From assembly GCA_021769625.1 (NCBI GenBank), contig JAETSN010000019.1:1-61386 (forward strand): a stretch of DNA of 61,386 nt, read 5' to 3'. Below the pieces are notes generated by a model, which was not told the origin of the DNA, did no database searches, and was given only the letters and a program-made list of their open reading frames with translations. Positions 42,245 to 50,915 of this stretch are shown piece by piece (the first letter of the stretch is position 1; each line of letters opens with the position of its first letter). The DNA is from [Clostridium] symbiosum (GTDB lineage: Bacteria > Bacillota > Clostridia > Lachnospirales > Lachnospiraceae). The translations under genes were made by a program, and so were the position numbers.

Positions 42245-43021
42245 TCACGCAAACTCCGGCATGACATCCCTGAAATACAGCGGCAGAAACTGTCTCTGCA
42301 GCGCCCGGTTTTCCCGGCTCTCGATCGCAATGGTGTGGCAGAACATCCGAAACAGGTCCTGATAGTATTCCTCCTCCGTGCTGATGCGCCCTGCTATTTC
42401 GCCGTCCAGGTCCAGCGCATCCATCATGTACCAGTCCCTTTCCCTCTCATGAAAAAGCGCTTTCCTGCGGTTCATATCATAGATCAGGAAATTTTCCAGC
42501 GGCAGCCTGTCGGAAAAATGGGGCCCCAGATACATCAGTACATCATTTTTCGGATGGATCTTCGCCAGAAGGACCCCGTTTTGCAGTTCCTGAAATCGCA
42601 AAAACTCCAATTCCCGATGTATCTCGCATCCCACATTTCTCTTTAGATCAAAACATCTCGCCACATACGGATCGGTCACTTTATCCAATACCCTGTGTCC
42701 CTGTTTCATGGACAATCCCGCCACGATAGTCTTATAGACCGCTTCCGCCTTATCCGGCTCATGGGATGCCATGGCATAGCAAAGGCACTCATACACCTCC
42801 TCCCCCAGCCTCTTTCGCAGCGTCCGTATCACCTTCCCGGCCTTCTCCATATCGGCCGCCGTCTCCCGGTAAGTGCAGAACAGCTCCGGCTGCGCCAGTT
42901 CCGTCTGCAGCCTGCAGTGATCGTGTCCAAATCCCGAAGCGATCGCCTCCGTCCAGGCGTCGTACACTCCCGTCAGAATTCCCTCTATACTGTTCTCACA
43001 GAGAAATACTACAATTTCCAT
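42245..43021 (-). CDS. TIGR03915-type putative DNA repair protein (DUF4130)
   Basis: A 258-residue protein starting MEIVVFLCENSIEGILTGVYDAW, the opening of the TIGR03915 family that accompanies a radical SAM partner. Internal segments LDKVTDPYVARCFDLKRNVGCEIHRELEFLRF and HFSDRLPLENFLIYD fit this family. The start at 43021 is chosen because GGAGG lies seven nt upstream; the frame stays open to 43147. It is 147 nt downstream of the radical SAM gene. The pair is thought to act in DNA repair, but the reaction is unknown. Confidence 0.85.
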   Translation of the reverse strand: MEIVVFLCENSIEGILTGVYDAWTEAIASGFGHDHCRLQTELAQPELFCTYRETAADMEKAGKVIRTLRKRLGEEVYECLCYAMASHEPDKAEAVYKTIVAGLSMKQGHRVLDKVTDPYVARCFDLKRNVGCEIHRELEFLRFQELQNGVLLAKIHPKNDVLMYLGPHFSDRLPLENFLIYDMNRRKALFHERERDWYMMDALDLDGEIAGRISTEEEYYQDLFRMFCHTIAIESRENRALQRQFLPLYFRDVMPEFA

Positions 43022-43168
43022 CCTAAAACCTCCAACCTGCCATTCCGTGCCACCGCGTTTTATATTCAAAACCGACCGGATAGTTACCGCTGAAATGACA
43101 AAGTGCTCAAAACCTCCTGCGACACCTGTTGTTTTCCACCCGCCCACGCCATATCATGAATCTGCGAT

Positions 43169-44650
43169 TCATGATCGCCATTCGCCGCTCGCCGAATAAG
43201 CAAACTCATTCTTCTCGCTAACGCTCATTACATCATCAAAGAGCGACAACTGTTTATAGGTAACTTCCCTGCCGTTTATGATATCCGGCTGCGGCGGACG
43301 TTTATTGTCCACATCCAGTAAATTCCTTGTAATATAGTCCTCTTCTATCTTTGTGCGGTACATCATCTTTCCGTTACAGCAGATAAAATAGAGCGCCCGC
43401 TTTAACACCACGCCGATCTTTTTCAGATCATCAAAGCACAGACTGGAAAGCCGCCTCCCCCGCACAATACGCTGAGCCGATTTCACGCCGATCCCCGGTA
43501 CCCGAAGCAGCATCTCATAGGGCGCCCTGTTTATTTCCACCGGAAACAGCTCCAGATGCCTCAGCGCCCAGTCGCATTTCGGATCCAGCAGCACATTAAA
43601 ATTCGGCCGCGCCTCAGATAAAAGTTCTTTCGCCTCAAAGCCGTAATACCGCAGCAGAAAATCCGCCTGATACAATCTGTGCTCCCGAAGAAGCGGCGGG
43701 CCCCCGGGCAGCGCCGGCAGCGTCTTATCCTCGTTCACCCTGACAAAGGCGGAATAAAATACCCTTTTTAAAGCAAATTTCCGATACAATGACTCCGCCA
43801 CCGAAACGATCTGATAATCGCTCTCCGGCGTAGCGCCGATGATCATCTGGGTGGACTGGCCCGCAGGCACAAACTGCGGCGCATGGCGGTAAAGCGCCAC
43901 CTCCTCCTTACTGCTGACAATACCGTTCTGAATCTGCCGCATCGGTTTTAGGATCGTATTCCTGTTCTTATTCGGCGCAAGATTCCGAAGCCCCTCCGCG
44001 GTAGGCAGTTCCAGATTCACACTCATCCTGTCTACCAAAAGCCCCAGCCGGTAGATGATCTCCGGATCAGCGCCGGGGATCGCTTTCACATGGATGTATC
44101 CCTCAAATCGGTAAACATTGCGCAGCCTGAAGATTGCCGTATAGATCAGTTCCATCGTATAAGTAGGGTTCTCGATAATGCCGGAACTTAAAAACAATCC
44201 CTCGATATAATTCCTCTTATAGAAATTCATCGTCAGTTCGCAGATCTCTTCCGGCGTAAAAGCAGTCCTCTCCACATCGTTGCTGGCCCGGTTGATACAA
44301 TATTTACAATCATAAATACAATAATTTGTAAACAGTATCTTCAACAGGGATATGCACCTTCCGTCAGCCGAAAAGCTGTGGCAGATACCGGCAAGCTTCG
44401 TATTTCCCATCCCTTTTCCGCTGCCCTTCCTCTCCACGCCGCTGCTGGTACATGCCACATCATACTTCGCCGCATCCGTCAGGATCCGCAGCTTCTCCAT
44501 CACGGAAAGCTGTCCATCATCCCCTTTAAACAGCATACCCCCCGATTTCACCACTCCGGTTCCCGACAGTTCCTTCCGCCCCTCTACATTCCCCGCCGCC
44601 AAATGTCCAATTTTCATCCCATCTGATAATTCTTTTCTCTCCGTTTCCAT
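43169..44650 (-). CDS. Putative DNA modification/repair radical SAM protein (TIGR03916-type)
   Basis: A radical SAM enzyme of about 493 residues. The cluster motif is CIYDCKYC (CxxxCxxC), preceded by the family's LTDAAKYDVACTSSG and CHSFSADGRCISLLKILFTN. A helix-hairpin-helix, LRVPGIGVKSAQRIVRGRRL, near residue 400 supports a DNA substrate. The ATG at 44650 coincides with the predicted transcription start, so either it is leaderless or translation starts downstream, for example at 44614 or at the Met of MEKLRILTDAAKYD. A LexA box lies in its promoter. It forms a unit with the TIGR03915-type gene at 42245. Confidence 0.88.
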   Translation of the reverse strand: METERKELSDGMKIGHLAAGNVEGRKELSGTGVVKSGGMLFKGDDGQLSVMEKLRILTDAAKYDVACTSSGVERKGSGKGMGNTKLAGICHSFSADGRCISLLKILFTNYCIYDCKYCINRASNDVERTAFTPEEICELTMNFYKRNYIEGLFLSSGIIENPTYTMELIYTAIFRLRNVYRFEGYIHVKAIPGADPEIIYRLGLLVDRMSVNLELPTAEGLRNLAPNKNRNTILKPMRQIQNGIVSSKEEVALYRHAPQFVPAGQSTQMIIGATPESDYQIVSVAESLYRKFALKRVFYSAFVRVNEDKTLPALPGGPPLLREHRLYQADFLLRYYGFEAKELLSEARPNFNVLLDPKCDWALRHLELFPVEINRAPYEMLLRVPGIGVKSAQRIVRGRRLSSLCFDDLKKIGVVLKRALYFICCNGKMMYRTKIEEDYITRNLLDVDNKRPPQPDIINGREVTYKQLSLFDDVMSVSEKNEFAYSASGEWRS

Positions 44651-44656
44651 AATCAT

Positions 44657-44685
44657 ATAATAGAACAAATGTTCGATTATGTCAA
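44657..44685 (-). promoter_or_regulatory. LexA-boxed consensus promoter of the DNA repair pair
   Basis: On the minus strand TTGACA (44685-44680), a 17-nt spacer and TATTAT (44662-44657) form a near-perfect promoter. The spacer contains CGAAC-ATTT-GTTC (44675-44663), followed by T where the Gram-positive LexA box CGAAC-N4-GTTCG has G. Repressor binding there would block RNA polymerase, so the operon is predicted to belong to the SOS response. Confidence 0.75.
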
Positions 44686-44693
44686 CATGAAAA

Positions 44694-45326
44694 TTAAGAA
44701 AACAACCTCTGCCGAACCTGCTCCCTCCTGCTGCACCCCAGCTTCTCAAAAATATTGGAAACATGCTTCTTCACCGTAGCCTCGGAAATACAAAGGCTTT
44801 CCGCGATCTCCCCGTTGCTCATCCCCTGACAGATCAAGATCGCGATCTCGCACTCCCGCCTTGTCAGTCCCATCTCCTGAAACAACGCATAGCTCTCGCT
44901 TGCCGTGATCTCCCTGAAACTGTTTTCTTTTTTCTCTTCCTCCTGCACATTCTGTCTTTTGCCTTCCGTCTCCCCCGCAAAAATACTCCAGATACAGACG
45001 CCGTAAAAAACGGGCCGCAGGCAGAGCACAACGCCAGACAGAAATTCCTCTCTGCTGTGTATCTGCTCCATCGCCGCCATGCACAGCAGAAAACTTTCCA
45101 AAAAGCCTGCCCACAGCGCACAGGAAGAGATGCGTCGCAGCTTCTGCCCTCCTGTCTCCCCTTTAGTCTTTTCCCCCAGCGAGGGAAGGAGAAGAAGCCC
45201 TGTCCCGAGCAGAAATACCAGAAGCTGTTTTATGTCAAACAGTTTTTCCATCCTGAATCCAAAAAAGATCGACATCAGAAAGAGGTAGCAGGCTGTCACT
45301 CCAAATCTTTTTATCACTCTCAACAT
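44694..45326 (-). CDS. Membrane-bound LuxR-type transcriptional regulator
   Basis: A 210-residue protein with about four membrane helices in the first 120 residues and a C-terminal LuxR helix-turn-helix (LTRRECEIAILICQGMSNGEIAESLCIS, TVKKHVSNIFEKLG). There is no receiver domain, so it is a one-component membrane sensor-regulator or is controlled by the neighbouring membrane protein at 45355. The 28-nt gap suggests co-transcription with that gene. Targets are unknown. Confidence 0.85.
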   Translation of the reverse strand: MLRVIKRFGVTACYLFLMSIFFGFRMEKLFDIKQLLVFLLGTGLLLLPSLGEKTKGETGGQKLRRISSCALWAGFLESFLLCMAAMEQIHSREEFLSGVVLCLRPVFYGVCIWSIFAGETEGKRQNVQEEEKKENSFREITASESYALFQEMGLTRRECEIAILICQGMSNGEIAESLCISEATVKKHVSNIFEKLGCSRREQVRQRLFS

Positions 45327-45354
45327 ATCCGATATGCCTCTCCGTCATCTCTCC

Positions 45355-45864
45355 TTACTGCAAAGGCTCCGTTCCCTGTTCTTCCCCTGTTTCCGGCTCT
45401 TCCCCCTCCTCACAGGACGGCATATACTCCAAGATCCTCTGCTCCAGTTTCGCCCCGATCGGCAGCAGAAGTATGCTGACGATCATGGCATATAAGAAGG
45501 TGAGCAGGGTCACGGATATGATCGGTCCCAGGCGGGATGGCTCCGTCATATTGTGGAGCAGCACCACGATCTCCAGCATCATCACAAAAACACTGCTGTA
45601 GATCACCGTCCTGATCATGGTATCCACCGCCAGCTTTGCCCTTTTCATCTCCAGCAGCGCTGCCTCTTTTTTCCTGCCGAATATCAGACGGAACGCATTG
45701 TTCAAATCCTTCAAAAGTCCCGCCGAGAGCATCACCGGTATCGTCAGTACCAGCAGAAAAATAAGGCTCATACTATCCCAGAATTCAAAAAGCCCCATCG
45801 TCTGCTGCGTGATCTCCACCAGCGTAAAACATAACACAATAGCCAAAACAGATAATAAATACAT
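45355..45864 (-). CDS. MotA/ExbB-like four-helix membrane protein
   Basis: A 169-residue protein with about four membrane helices. The N-terminal part (FEFWDSMSLIFLLVLTIPVMLSAGLLKDLNNAFRLIF) resembles the MotA start, where the first two helices are followed by a cytoplasmic segment, and the last helices resemble the proton-channel pair. It ends in an acidic, Glu-rich tail. It is much shorter than MotA, and no MotB-like or flagellar gene is adjacent, so a motility role is not supported. It may feed a signal to the membrane LuxR-type regulator downstream. Confidence 0.65.
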   Translation of the reverse strand: MYLLSVLAIVLCFTLVEITQQTMGLFEFWDSMSLIFLLVLTIPVMLSAGLLKDLNNAFRLIFGRKKEAALLEMKRAKLAVDTMIRTVIYSSVFVMMLEIVVLLHNMTEPSRLGPIISVTLLTFLYAMIVSILLLPIGAKLEQRILEYMPSCEEGEEPETGEEQGTEPLQ

Positions 45865-46030
45865 AACAAAACTCTCCTTTCTTTTTCCTTTTCATCACAT
45901 CACATATATGGCAAACGGCAAATATTTTTGTCATTTGCTATAAATCAGATAAGTACATCCGGCATGCCTTCCCTGACGTATCTGCTCCCATTATTAGCAC
46001 ATTTCGCTCCGAAATACCATACTACTAAAG

Positions 46031-46059
46031 TTGTAATTTGGGCCTATCTGTGCTATGAT
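46031..46059 (+). promoter_or_regulatory. Promoter of the GT-C-like membrane protein gene
   Basis: TTGTAA (46031-46036), a 17-nt spacer and TATGAT (46054-46059) lie 40 nt upstream of the ATG at 46100. Confidence 0.7.
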
Positions 46060-46099
46060 GGGCGCAAAAGAAAAACAGGCGGCAAAAGGAGACACAACT

Positions 46100-47863
46100 A
46101 TGGACCGGAAACCACAAAAAAAGAACTATAAGAAACTGCTTTACATCCTTCTGCTCGCCGGAAGCTTTTTTGCCGCCCTGAAATGTATTTTTATCGGATA
46201 TCAGATGGATGAAGGCTATGCCATCGCCATGTCCTACCGCATGCTGATCGGGGATAAAATGATCTCCCAGATCTGGGATCCCCACCAGACTTCCGCATTT
46301 TTTTCCGCATTTTTGATGTGGATCTATATGACCCTTTTTCATACGACAGCAGGCACTGCCATCTGGCTCCGCATCTGCGGCACCCTGATCCACGGGATGC
46401 TCTCCGTAGGCGTCTATCGTGTCATTCGCCGCTTTCTGTCTGCGGACCACAGCTTTTATCTCGGCATCCTCTATTTCAATCTCCTGCCAAAGGGATATGT
46501 CACGCCGGAATTTTCCAATCTGCTGATCTGGTTTCTGACGCTGCTGCTGTTGGATCTCTCCCTGCTGGGAGATCCGGACACCGGGATTTTCTTCTCTTCA
46601 TCCTCCCACAGGCGATTTTTCCCGTCTGTCCCCGCGGGCAAAAAAAGAGGACTGATTATCCTCCGCTGCGCCCTCTGGATGTGCGGCATGGTATTGTCCT
46701 ATCCTTCCGCAGCAATATTGTTTCCTTTCTTTTTATGGTATCTGTGGAGACAGCCGGAATATGGCAGAAAAAGCGCCCTTTTCTTTGCCGGGACCTGTAT
46801 CGCCTGCGCAGGAGCCTATCTCGCGGGCCTGCTCTCCTATATGTCCCCGGCGCAGATATTTGAAAACCTGAACTGTATGCTGATCGGAAACAGCGGGCAT
46901 ACTGAAGTCTCCCTTCCCTCAAGGCTCGCCGCCTATGGGTTGCAGTTCGGGCAGGCTCTGCTGATCGCCATCCTGTGCCTGTTCGTCTCATGGCTTTTTA
47001 TCAAACTGCGCAGGACGTCCTTTGAGGACAAAAGGGAATATCCTGTCCTGCTCATGTATCTTATCCTGATGGCGGCAGCCGTTTTTCCCGTCATCTATTG
47101 GTTTCTCACGCCGACAAACAACGATTATTTCTTTATTTATACTGTCTACTTTATTTTATTGATCTTTGCATTTTACACGGTGAGGGAGCTGGAGGAGAAA
47201 AACAGGAAAATCATATCCCTCTGGCTCGTCAGCAGCGTGCTGGCCTTCATCGCCGTTTTGATGCTGACGGATCTGACCGTTTTCACCTCCGTCAGATACA
47301 TCCTGCCAGGTGTCATCATGGGGCTTGCCTCGCTCCTTCTCTATGCCGAAAAACACGCTCCCGGCGTTCACCGCAGATATGCCGCAGCCCTGCTCCTTGC
47401 CTTTTGCTTTTCTTCCATCTTCATCAAAGGCTGGGAATACCGCGGCGATCAGGACGTTCCCCAGAACATCACGCGGGTGAGGGGTATTATCTCCGAAGGC
47501 CCGGCAAAGGGCATTCTCGCGGAATACATGCAGTGTGCCATGCATGAGAGCCTCTATGCCGAAATGCAGGAATATGTCTCCCCAGGAGATAATGTGTTCC
47601 TGTTGGAAAGCGATGCCACAGGCTATCTGTTCCAAGATGTAAACATAGCCTCCTACACGACGATCTCCGATCCGAGATACAACGATATTCTGTTAACATA
47701 CTGGGAATTGAACCCCGAAAAATATCCCGACGTCATGATCATTCCCTGCTGGTACGGAGAACTCCACTGGGATCCCGAAAGCTGGATCGTGAAATGGACG
47801 GAAAATGATTTTGGCGCCACCGAGATCATCGACGGCACCTATTTCAGATATTATATCAGATAG
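46100..47863 (+). CDS. Polytopic membrane protein, glycosyltransferase GT-C-like
   Basis: A 587-residue protein with about 11-12 membrane helices. The first extracytoplasmic loop has the acidic MDEGYAIAMSY motif, which fits the Asp-Glu signature of lipid-phosphosugar-dependent GT-C enzymes, and the C-terminal 130 residues form an extracytoplasmic domain. The ATG at 46100 has AAAGGAG eight nt upstream. It is transcribed alone between convergent units and is followed by a nested hairpin terminator. Donor and acceptor are unknown. Confidence 0.65.
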   Translation: MDRKPQKKNYKKLLYILLLAGSFFAALKCIFIGYQMDEGYAIAMSYRMLIGDKMISQIWDPHQTSAFFSAFLMWIYMTLFHTTAGTAIWLRICGTLIHGMLSVGVYRVIRRFLSADHSFYLGILYFNLLPKGYVTPEFSNLLIWFLTLLLLDLSLLGDPDTGIFFSSSSHRRFFPSVPAGKKRGLIILRCALWMCGMVLSYPSAAILFPFFLWYLWRQPEYGRKSALFFAGTCIACAGAYLAGLLSYMSPAQIFENLNCMLIGNSGHTEVSLPSRLAAYGLQFGQALLIAILCLFVSWLFIKLRRTSFEDKREYPVLLMYLILMAAAVFPVIYWFLTPTNNDYFFIYTVYFILLIFAFYTVRELEEKNRKIISLWLVSSVLAFIAVLMLTDLTVFTSVRYILPGVIMGLASLLLYAEKHAPGVHRRYAAALLLAFCFSSIFIKGWEYRGDQDVPQNITRVRGIISEGPAKGILAEYMQCAMHESLYAEMQEYVSPGDNVFLLESDATGYLFQDVNIASYTTISDPRYNDILLTYWELNPEKYPDVMIIPCWYGELHWDPESWIVKWTENDFGATEIIDGTYFRYYIR

Positions 47864-47912
47864 TATATTTTAAATCAATTTTTATATTCTGCAAGTGGAT
47901 CCCTGCCGCCAA

Positions 47913-47975
47913 AAAGAGCAGCCTCCAAAGCCAATGGCATTAACTAAATGACATTGGCAGTCAAAGCTGCTCTTT
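47913..47975. terminator. Nested-stem bidirectional terminator
   Basis: Outer arms AAAGAGCAGC (47913-47922) and GCTGCTCTTT (47966-47975) pair perfectly. Inside them GCCAATG (47930-47936) pairs with CATTGGC (47952-47958). A-rich and T-rich flanks suit termination in both directions, between the GT-C-like gene and aspartate kinase. It lacks the core of the dispersed elements A-D. Confidence 0.75.
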
Positions 47976-47995
47976 CCCGATATTTTCTCAACTCT

Positions 47996-49315
47996 TTATA
48001 TCCTTGCCAGCACAAAAATATCATAAATGGCTTTGATCGCTACCTCGAAATCCTCATTCTTCACACCGATGATGATATTTAACTCCGACGAACCCTGATC
48101 GATCATCTTGACATTGACATTGGCATGCGCCAGTGCGGAAAAGATCCTGCCTGCGGTTCCTCGGGAGGACTTCATGCTCCTGCCCACCACGGCGATCAGC
48201 GCAAGATCCGCCTCAATTTCAATATGATCCGGATTTGCCAGCCTGTGGATCGCAGAGACCACAGACTGTTCTTTATGTACAAAATCATCCTGATGCACCA
48301 GGATCGTCATTGTGTCGATACCAGAGGGCATATGTTCAAAGGAAATATGGTTGTCCTCAAAAGCCTGCAGCACTTTCCTCCCGAATCCCACCTCCGAGTT
48401 CATCATATCCTTGTCCAGCATCACGGAACAAAAGCCCTTCTTGCCGGCAATGCCGGTGATCGTATACTTGGATTTCTGGCAGGTGCTGCCCACGATCCAG
48501 GTTCCCTCATCCTCCGGCTTATTGGTGTTGCGGATATTGATCGGAATTCCCTCCTTGCGCACCGGGAAGATCGCATCCTCATGGAGCACCGACGCCCCCA
48601 TATAAGAAAGCTCCCGCAGCTCCCTGTATGTGATCATATCGATCCGCTCAGGCTTATAGATAATGCGGGGATCCGCGATCAAAAAACCCGACACGTCTGT
48701 CCAGTTTTCATACACATCCGCCTGAATCGCTCTGGATACAATAGAGCCCGTCACATCGGAACCGCCCCGGGAAAATGTCTTTATCGTCCCGTCCTTCTTT
48801 GCGCCGTAAAAGCCCGGGATCACCGCATAGTCTGCTTTCTGCAGCCTTTTTCCAAGAATTCTGTTCGTTGTCTCCGCATCAAAGTCGTCGTTCTCATCAA
48901 AGCGGATCACCTCCGCGGCATCGATGAACTCAAAATTCAGATAGTCCGCTATGATAATACCGTTCAGGTATTCGCCCCGGGAAGCCGCATAATCTCTGCC
49001 CGCTTTGTCTTTAAAATTTTTCTCGATCTCCTCAAATTCCTTTTCCAGAGAAATATCCAGCCGAAGGCCGTCGATGATCTCCTGATAGCGCGCCTTTATC
49101 GCCGCAAACTCTTCCGAGAAATCGCTCTCCGCTTCCGCCATGGCATAGCATTCGTAAAGCATATCCGTCACTTTCGTATCTTTGGAATGCCGCTTCCCGG
49201 GCGCAGAGGGCACCACATAGCGCCTGGCTTCATCTGCCCAGACAATATTCCCTACTTTTTCAAACTGTTCCGCGCTGGCAAGGGAACTCCCGCCGAATTT
49301 GACAACTTTTTTCAC
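47996..49315 (-). CDS. lysC: Aspartate kinase
   Basis: A 439-residue enzyme starting the aspartate-family pathway. The kinase motif KKVVKFGGSSLA opens the protein, FSRGGSDVTGS and the ELSYMGASVLHEDAIFPV segment follow, and two ACT domains occupy the last 140 residues (GIAGKKGFCSVMLDKDMMN, ALIAVVGRSMKSSRGTAG), so feedback inhibition by an end-product amino acid is expected. The start codon is GTG at 49315 with GGAG seven nt upstream; the longer open frame to 49360 lacks support. It follows the PGM-like gene by 155 nt in the hom cluster. Confidence 0.95.
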   Translation of the reverse strand: MKKVVKFGGSSLASAEQFEKVGNIVWADEARRYVVPSAPGKRHSKDTKVTDMLYECYAMAEAESDFSEEFAAIKARYQEIIDGLRLDISLEKEFEEIEKNFKDKAGRDYAASRGEYLNGIIIADYLNFEFIDAAEVIRFDENDDFDAETTNRILGKRLQKADYAVIPGFYGAKKDGTIKTFSRGGSDVTGSIVSRAIQADVYENWTDVSGFLIADPRIIYKPERIDMITYRELRELSYMGASVLHEDAIFPVRKEGIPINIRNTNKPEDEGTWIVGSTCQKSKYTITGIAGKKGFCSVMLDKDMMNSEVGFGRKVLQAFEDNHISFEHMPSGIDTMTILVHQDDFVHKEQSVVSAIHRLANPDHIEIEADLALIAVVGRSMKSSRGTAGRIFSALAHANVNVKMIDQGSSELNIIIGVKNEDFEVAIKAIYDIFVLARI

Positions 49316-49470
49316 AATTTTTCTCCTATTCCAGTTCCGCATCATTCCTCCCGGTATCACTACATGCAGAGAGATTTCCAGCCGTTTTACGTCTGTAAAT
49401 CCTCTGGATACCGTCCGGAATAATGCTGATTCCAGTTCCGCATTACTCCTTCTTTCGGTTCCATATCACT

Positions 49471-50670
49471 TTATTCAGAAAACAGATGCGCCATGATCTC
49501 ATGTCCCTTCTCTATAAAAGGACCGTCTGCCGCTTCCCTCTCGTTATATTTTCGCTCAGAGTGAAGATCCTTCCTGCTATCGTAGAGCAGATAAGGCACA
49601 TTGTCCGCCGTATGGGTCCTCACCCTGATCGGCGTCGGATGATCCGGCAGGATAAGCAGCCGGTAGTCCTCCCCCGACGCATCCATAGCTTCCGTCACCG
49701 GCCGGATCACTCTGCTATCCAGATATTCGATAGCCTGCACTTTTTTCTCCACACTGCCCTGATGGCCCATCTCATCCGGCGCCTCCACATGGATATAGGC
49801 GAAATCATATCCCTGCTTCAGAAGGCCGTCCACCGCCGCCTGCGCTTTCCCTTCATAATTGGTGTTGAGGCCGCCGTTTGCGCCCTCCACCTGCGCCACG
49901 CCCATGCCGGCTCCCACAGCGATCCCTTTTAACAGATCCACCGCTGATACCATCAGTCCCTTTTTGCCGGTCTTTTCCTCAAAATCGGAAAGCATCGGCT
50001 TTGTCCCCGCGCCCCAGAACCAGCAGCAGTTTGCGGGATGCAATCCCTGTTTTTTTCTCTCGATGTTCATCGGATGGTCTTTCAGGATCTGATAGCTCGC
50101 CTCCATCATATGATGCAGATGCGCATCCTCCGGCAGATACTGTCCGATCTTCTGTCCCAACACATCGTGGGGCGGCACAAGCTCCACCACCTGCCCTTTA
50201 TCCCAGATCAGACAATGCCTGTAGCTGGTGCCCACATAAAACTGATATGTCTCATCCTGCAGTTTTTCCTGCACCGCCTTCAGCAATACGGCGCAGTCCT
50301 CCGTGCTGATCTCGTCGGAACTGTGGTCGATGATCGTTTTCTCCTCGAAAACCTCCTCCTCGTCGGAGATCGTCACAATATTACAGCGGATCGCGATATC
50401 CGTATCTTTCATCGGCACGCCGATGGACAATGCCTCCAACGGGGAACGGCCGGAATAATACTGTTTCGGATCATACCCAAGCACAGAGAGATTTGCCGTA
50501 TCCGATCCCGGCTTCATCCCGTCCGGAATGGTATGTACCATGCCGGCCTCTCCCTTTCCGCTGAGCCTATCCATCGTCTCGGTATCGGCATATTCCAGCG
50601 GCGTCTTTCCGCCCAGCGCCTCTATCGGCTCATCCGCCATCCCGTCACCTAATATCACAATATATTTCAT
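49471..50670 (-). CDS. Cofactor-independent phosphoglycerate mutase-like protein, probable homoserine kinase
   Basis: A 399-residue alkaline-phosphatase-superfamily protein of the archaeal ApgM type. Metal and nucleophile motifs are ILGDGMADE, KPGSDTANLSVLGYDP, HVEAPDEMGHQG and ILPDHPTP. The family also contains the proposed homoserine kinases (TIGR02535), and the gene lies between homoserine dehydrogenase and aspartate kinase, exactly where thrB would be. No GHMP-type homoserine kinase is in the window. Phosphoglycerate mutase activity remains possible. Confidence 0.88.
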   Translation of the reverse strand: MKYIVILGDGMADEPIEALGGKTPLEYADTETMDRLSGKGEAGMVHTIPDGMKPGSDTANLSVLGYDPKQYYSGRSPLEALSIGVPMKDTDIAIRCNIVTISDEEEVFEEKTIIDHSSDEISTEDCAVLLKAVQEKLQDETYQFYVGTSYRHCLIWDKGQVVELVPPHDVLGQKIGQYLPEDAHLHHMMEASYQILKDHPMNIERKKQGLHPANCCWFWGAGTKPMLSDFEEKTGKKGLMVSAVDLLKGIAVGAGMGVAQVEGANGGLNTNYEGKAQAAVDGLLKQGYDFAYIHVEAPDEMGHQGSVEKKVQAIEYLDSRVIRPVTEAMDASGEDYRLLILPDHPTPIRVRTHTADNVPYLLYDSRKDLHSERKYNEREAADGPFIEKGHEIMAHLFSE

Positions 50671-50745
50671 GAAGCCACAGACCTCCTATTTCTATCACAC
50701 ATCAACATCTTCCGATGCCTCAATGATTTTAGTTAACGCCTATAC

Positions 50746-50888
50746 CCAGCCGGGAGGAAAATCAAATCCTCAAGGCGCCCCTTAAAAAGCGTCGGCACTT
50801 AGCGAGGTCCCTCACGAGCTTAGTACCGCTACGCTTTTTTGGAGCGAAAGCGCGGCGACGGAGGATTTGATTTTCCTCCCGGCGTCCG
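50746..50888 (+). repeat. Dispersed nested-hairpin element, copy D
   Basis: A 143-bp element from CCAGC to GCGTCCG. Outer arms at 50749-50771 and 50861-50883 are perfect 23-bp complements. They differ from copy B at one base pair (A-T in B at 27550/27710, C-G here at 50763/50869), a compensatory change. Then come AAGGCGCCCCTT, inner stem AAAAAGCGT/ACGCTTTTT, an apical CGGCACTTAGC/GCTTAGTACCG hairpin with two mismatches, and a GC-GAAA-GC tetraloop at 50844-50851. It lies between hom and the PGM-like gene, inside what looks like an operon. Confidence 0.85.
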
Positions 50889-50915
50889 TTACCATTACCT
50901 GCGCGATGCCCCGAT

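Noticed and set aside
47913-47975. Possible fifth copy of the nested-hairpin family
   Set aside because: It has nested stems but lacks the CCAGC/GCGTCCG ends and the GNRA hairpin; it behaves as an ordinary convergent terminator.
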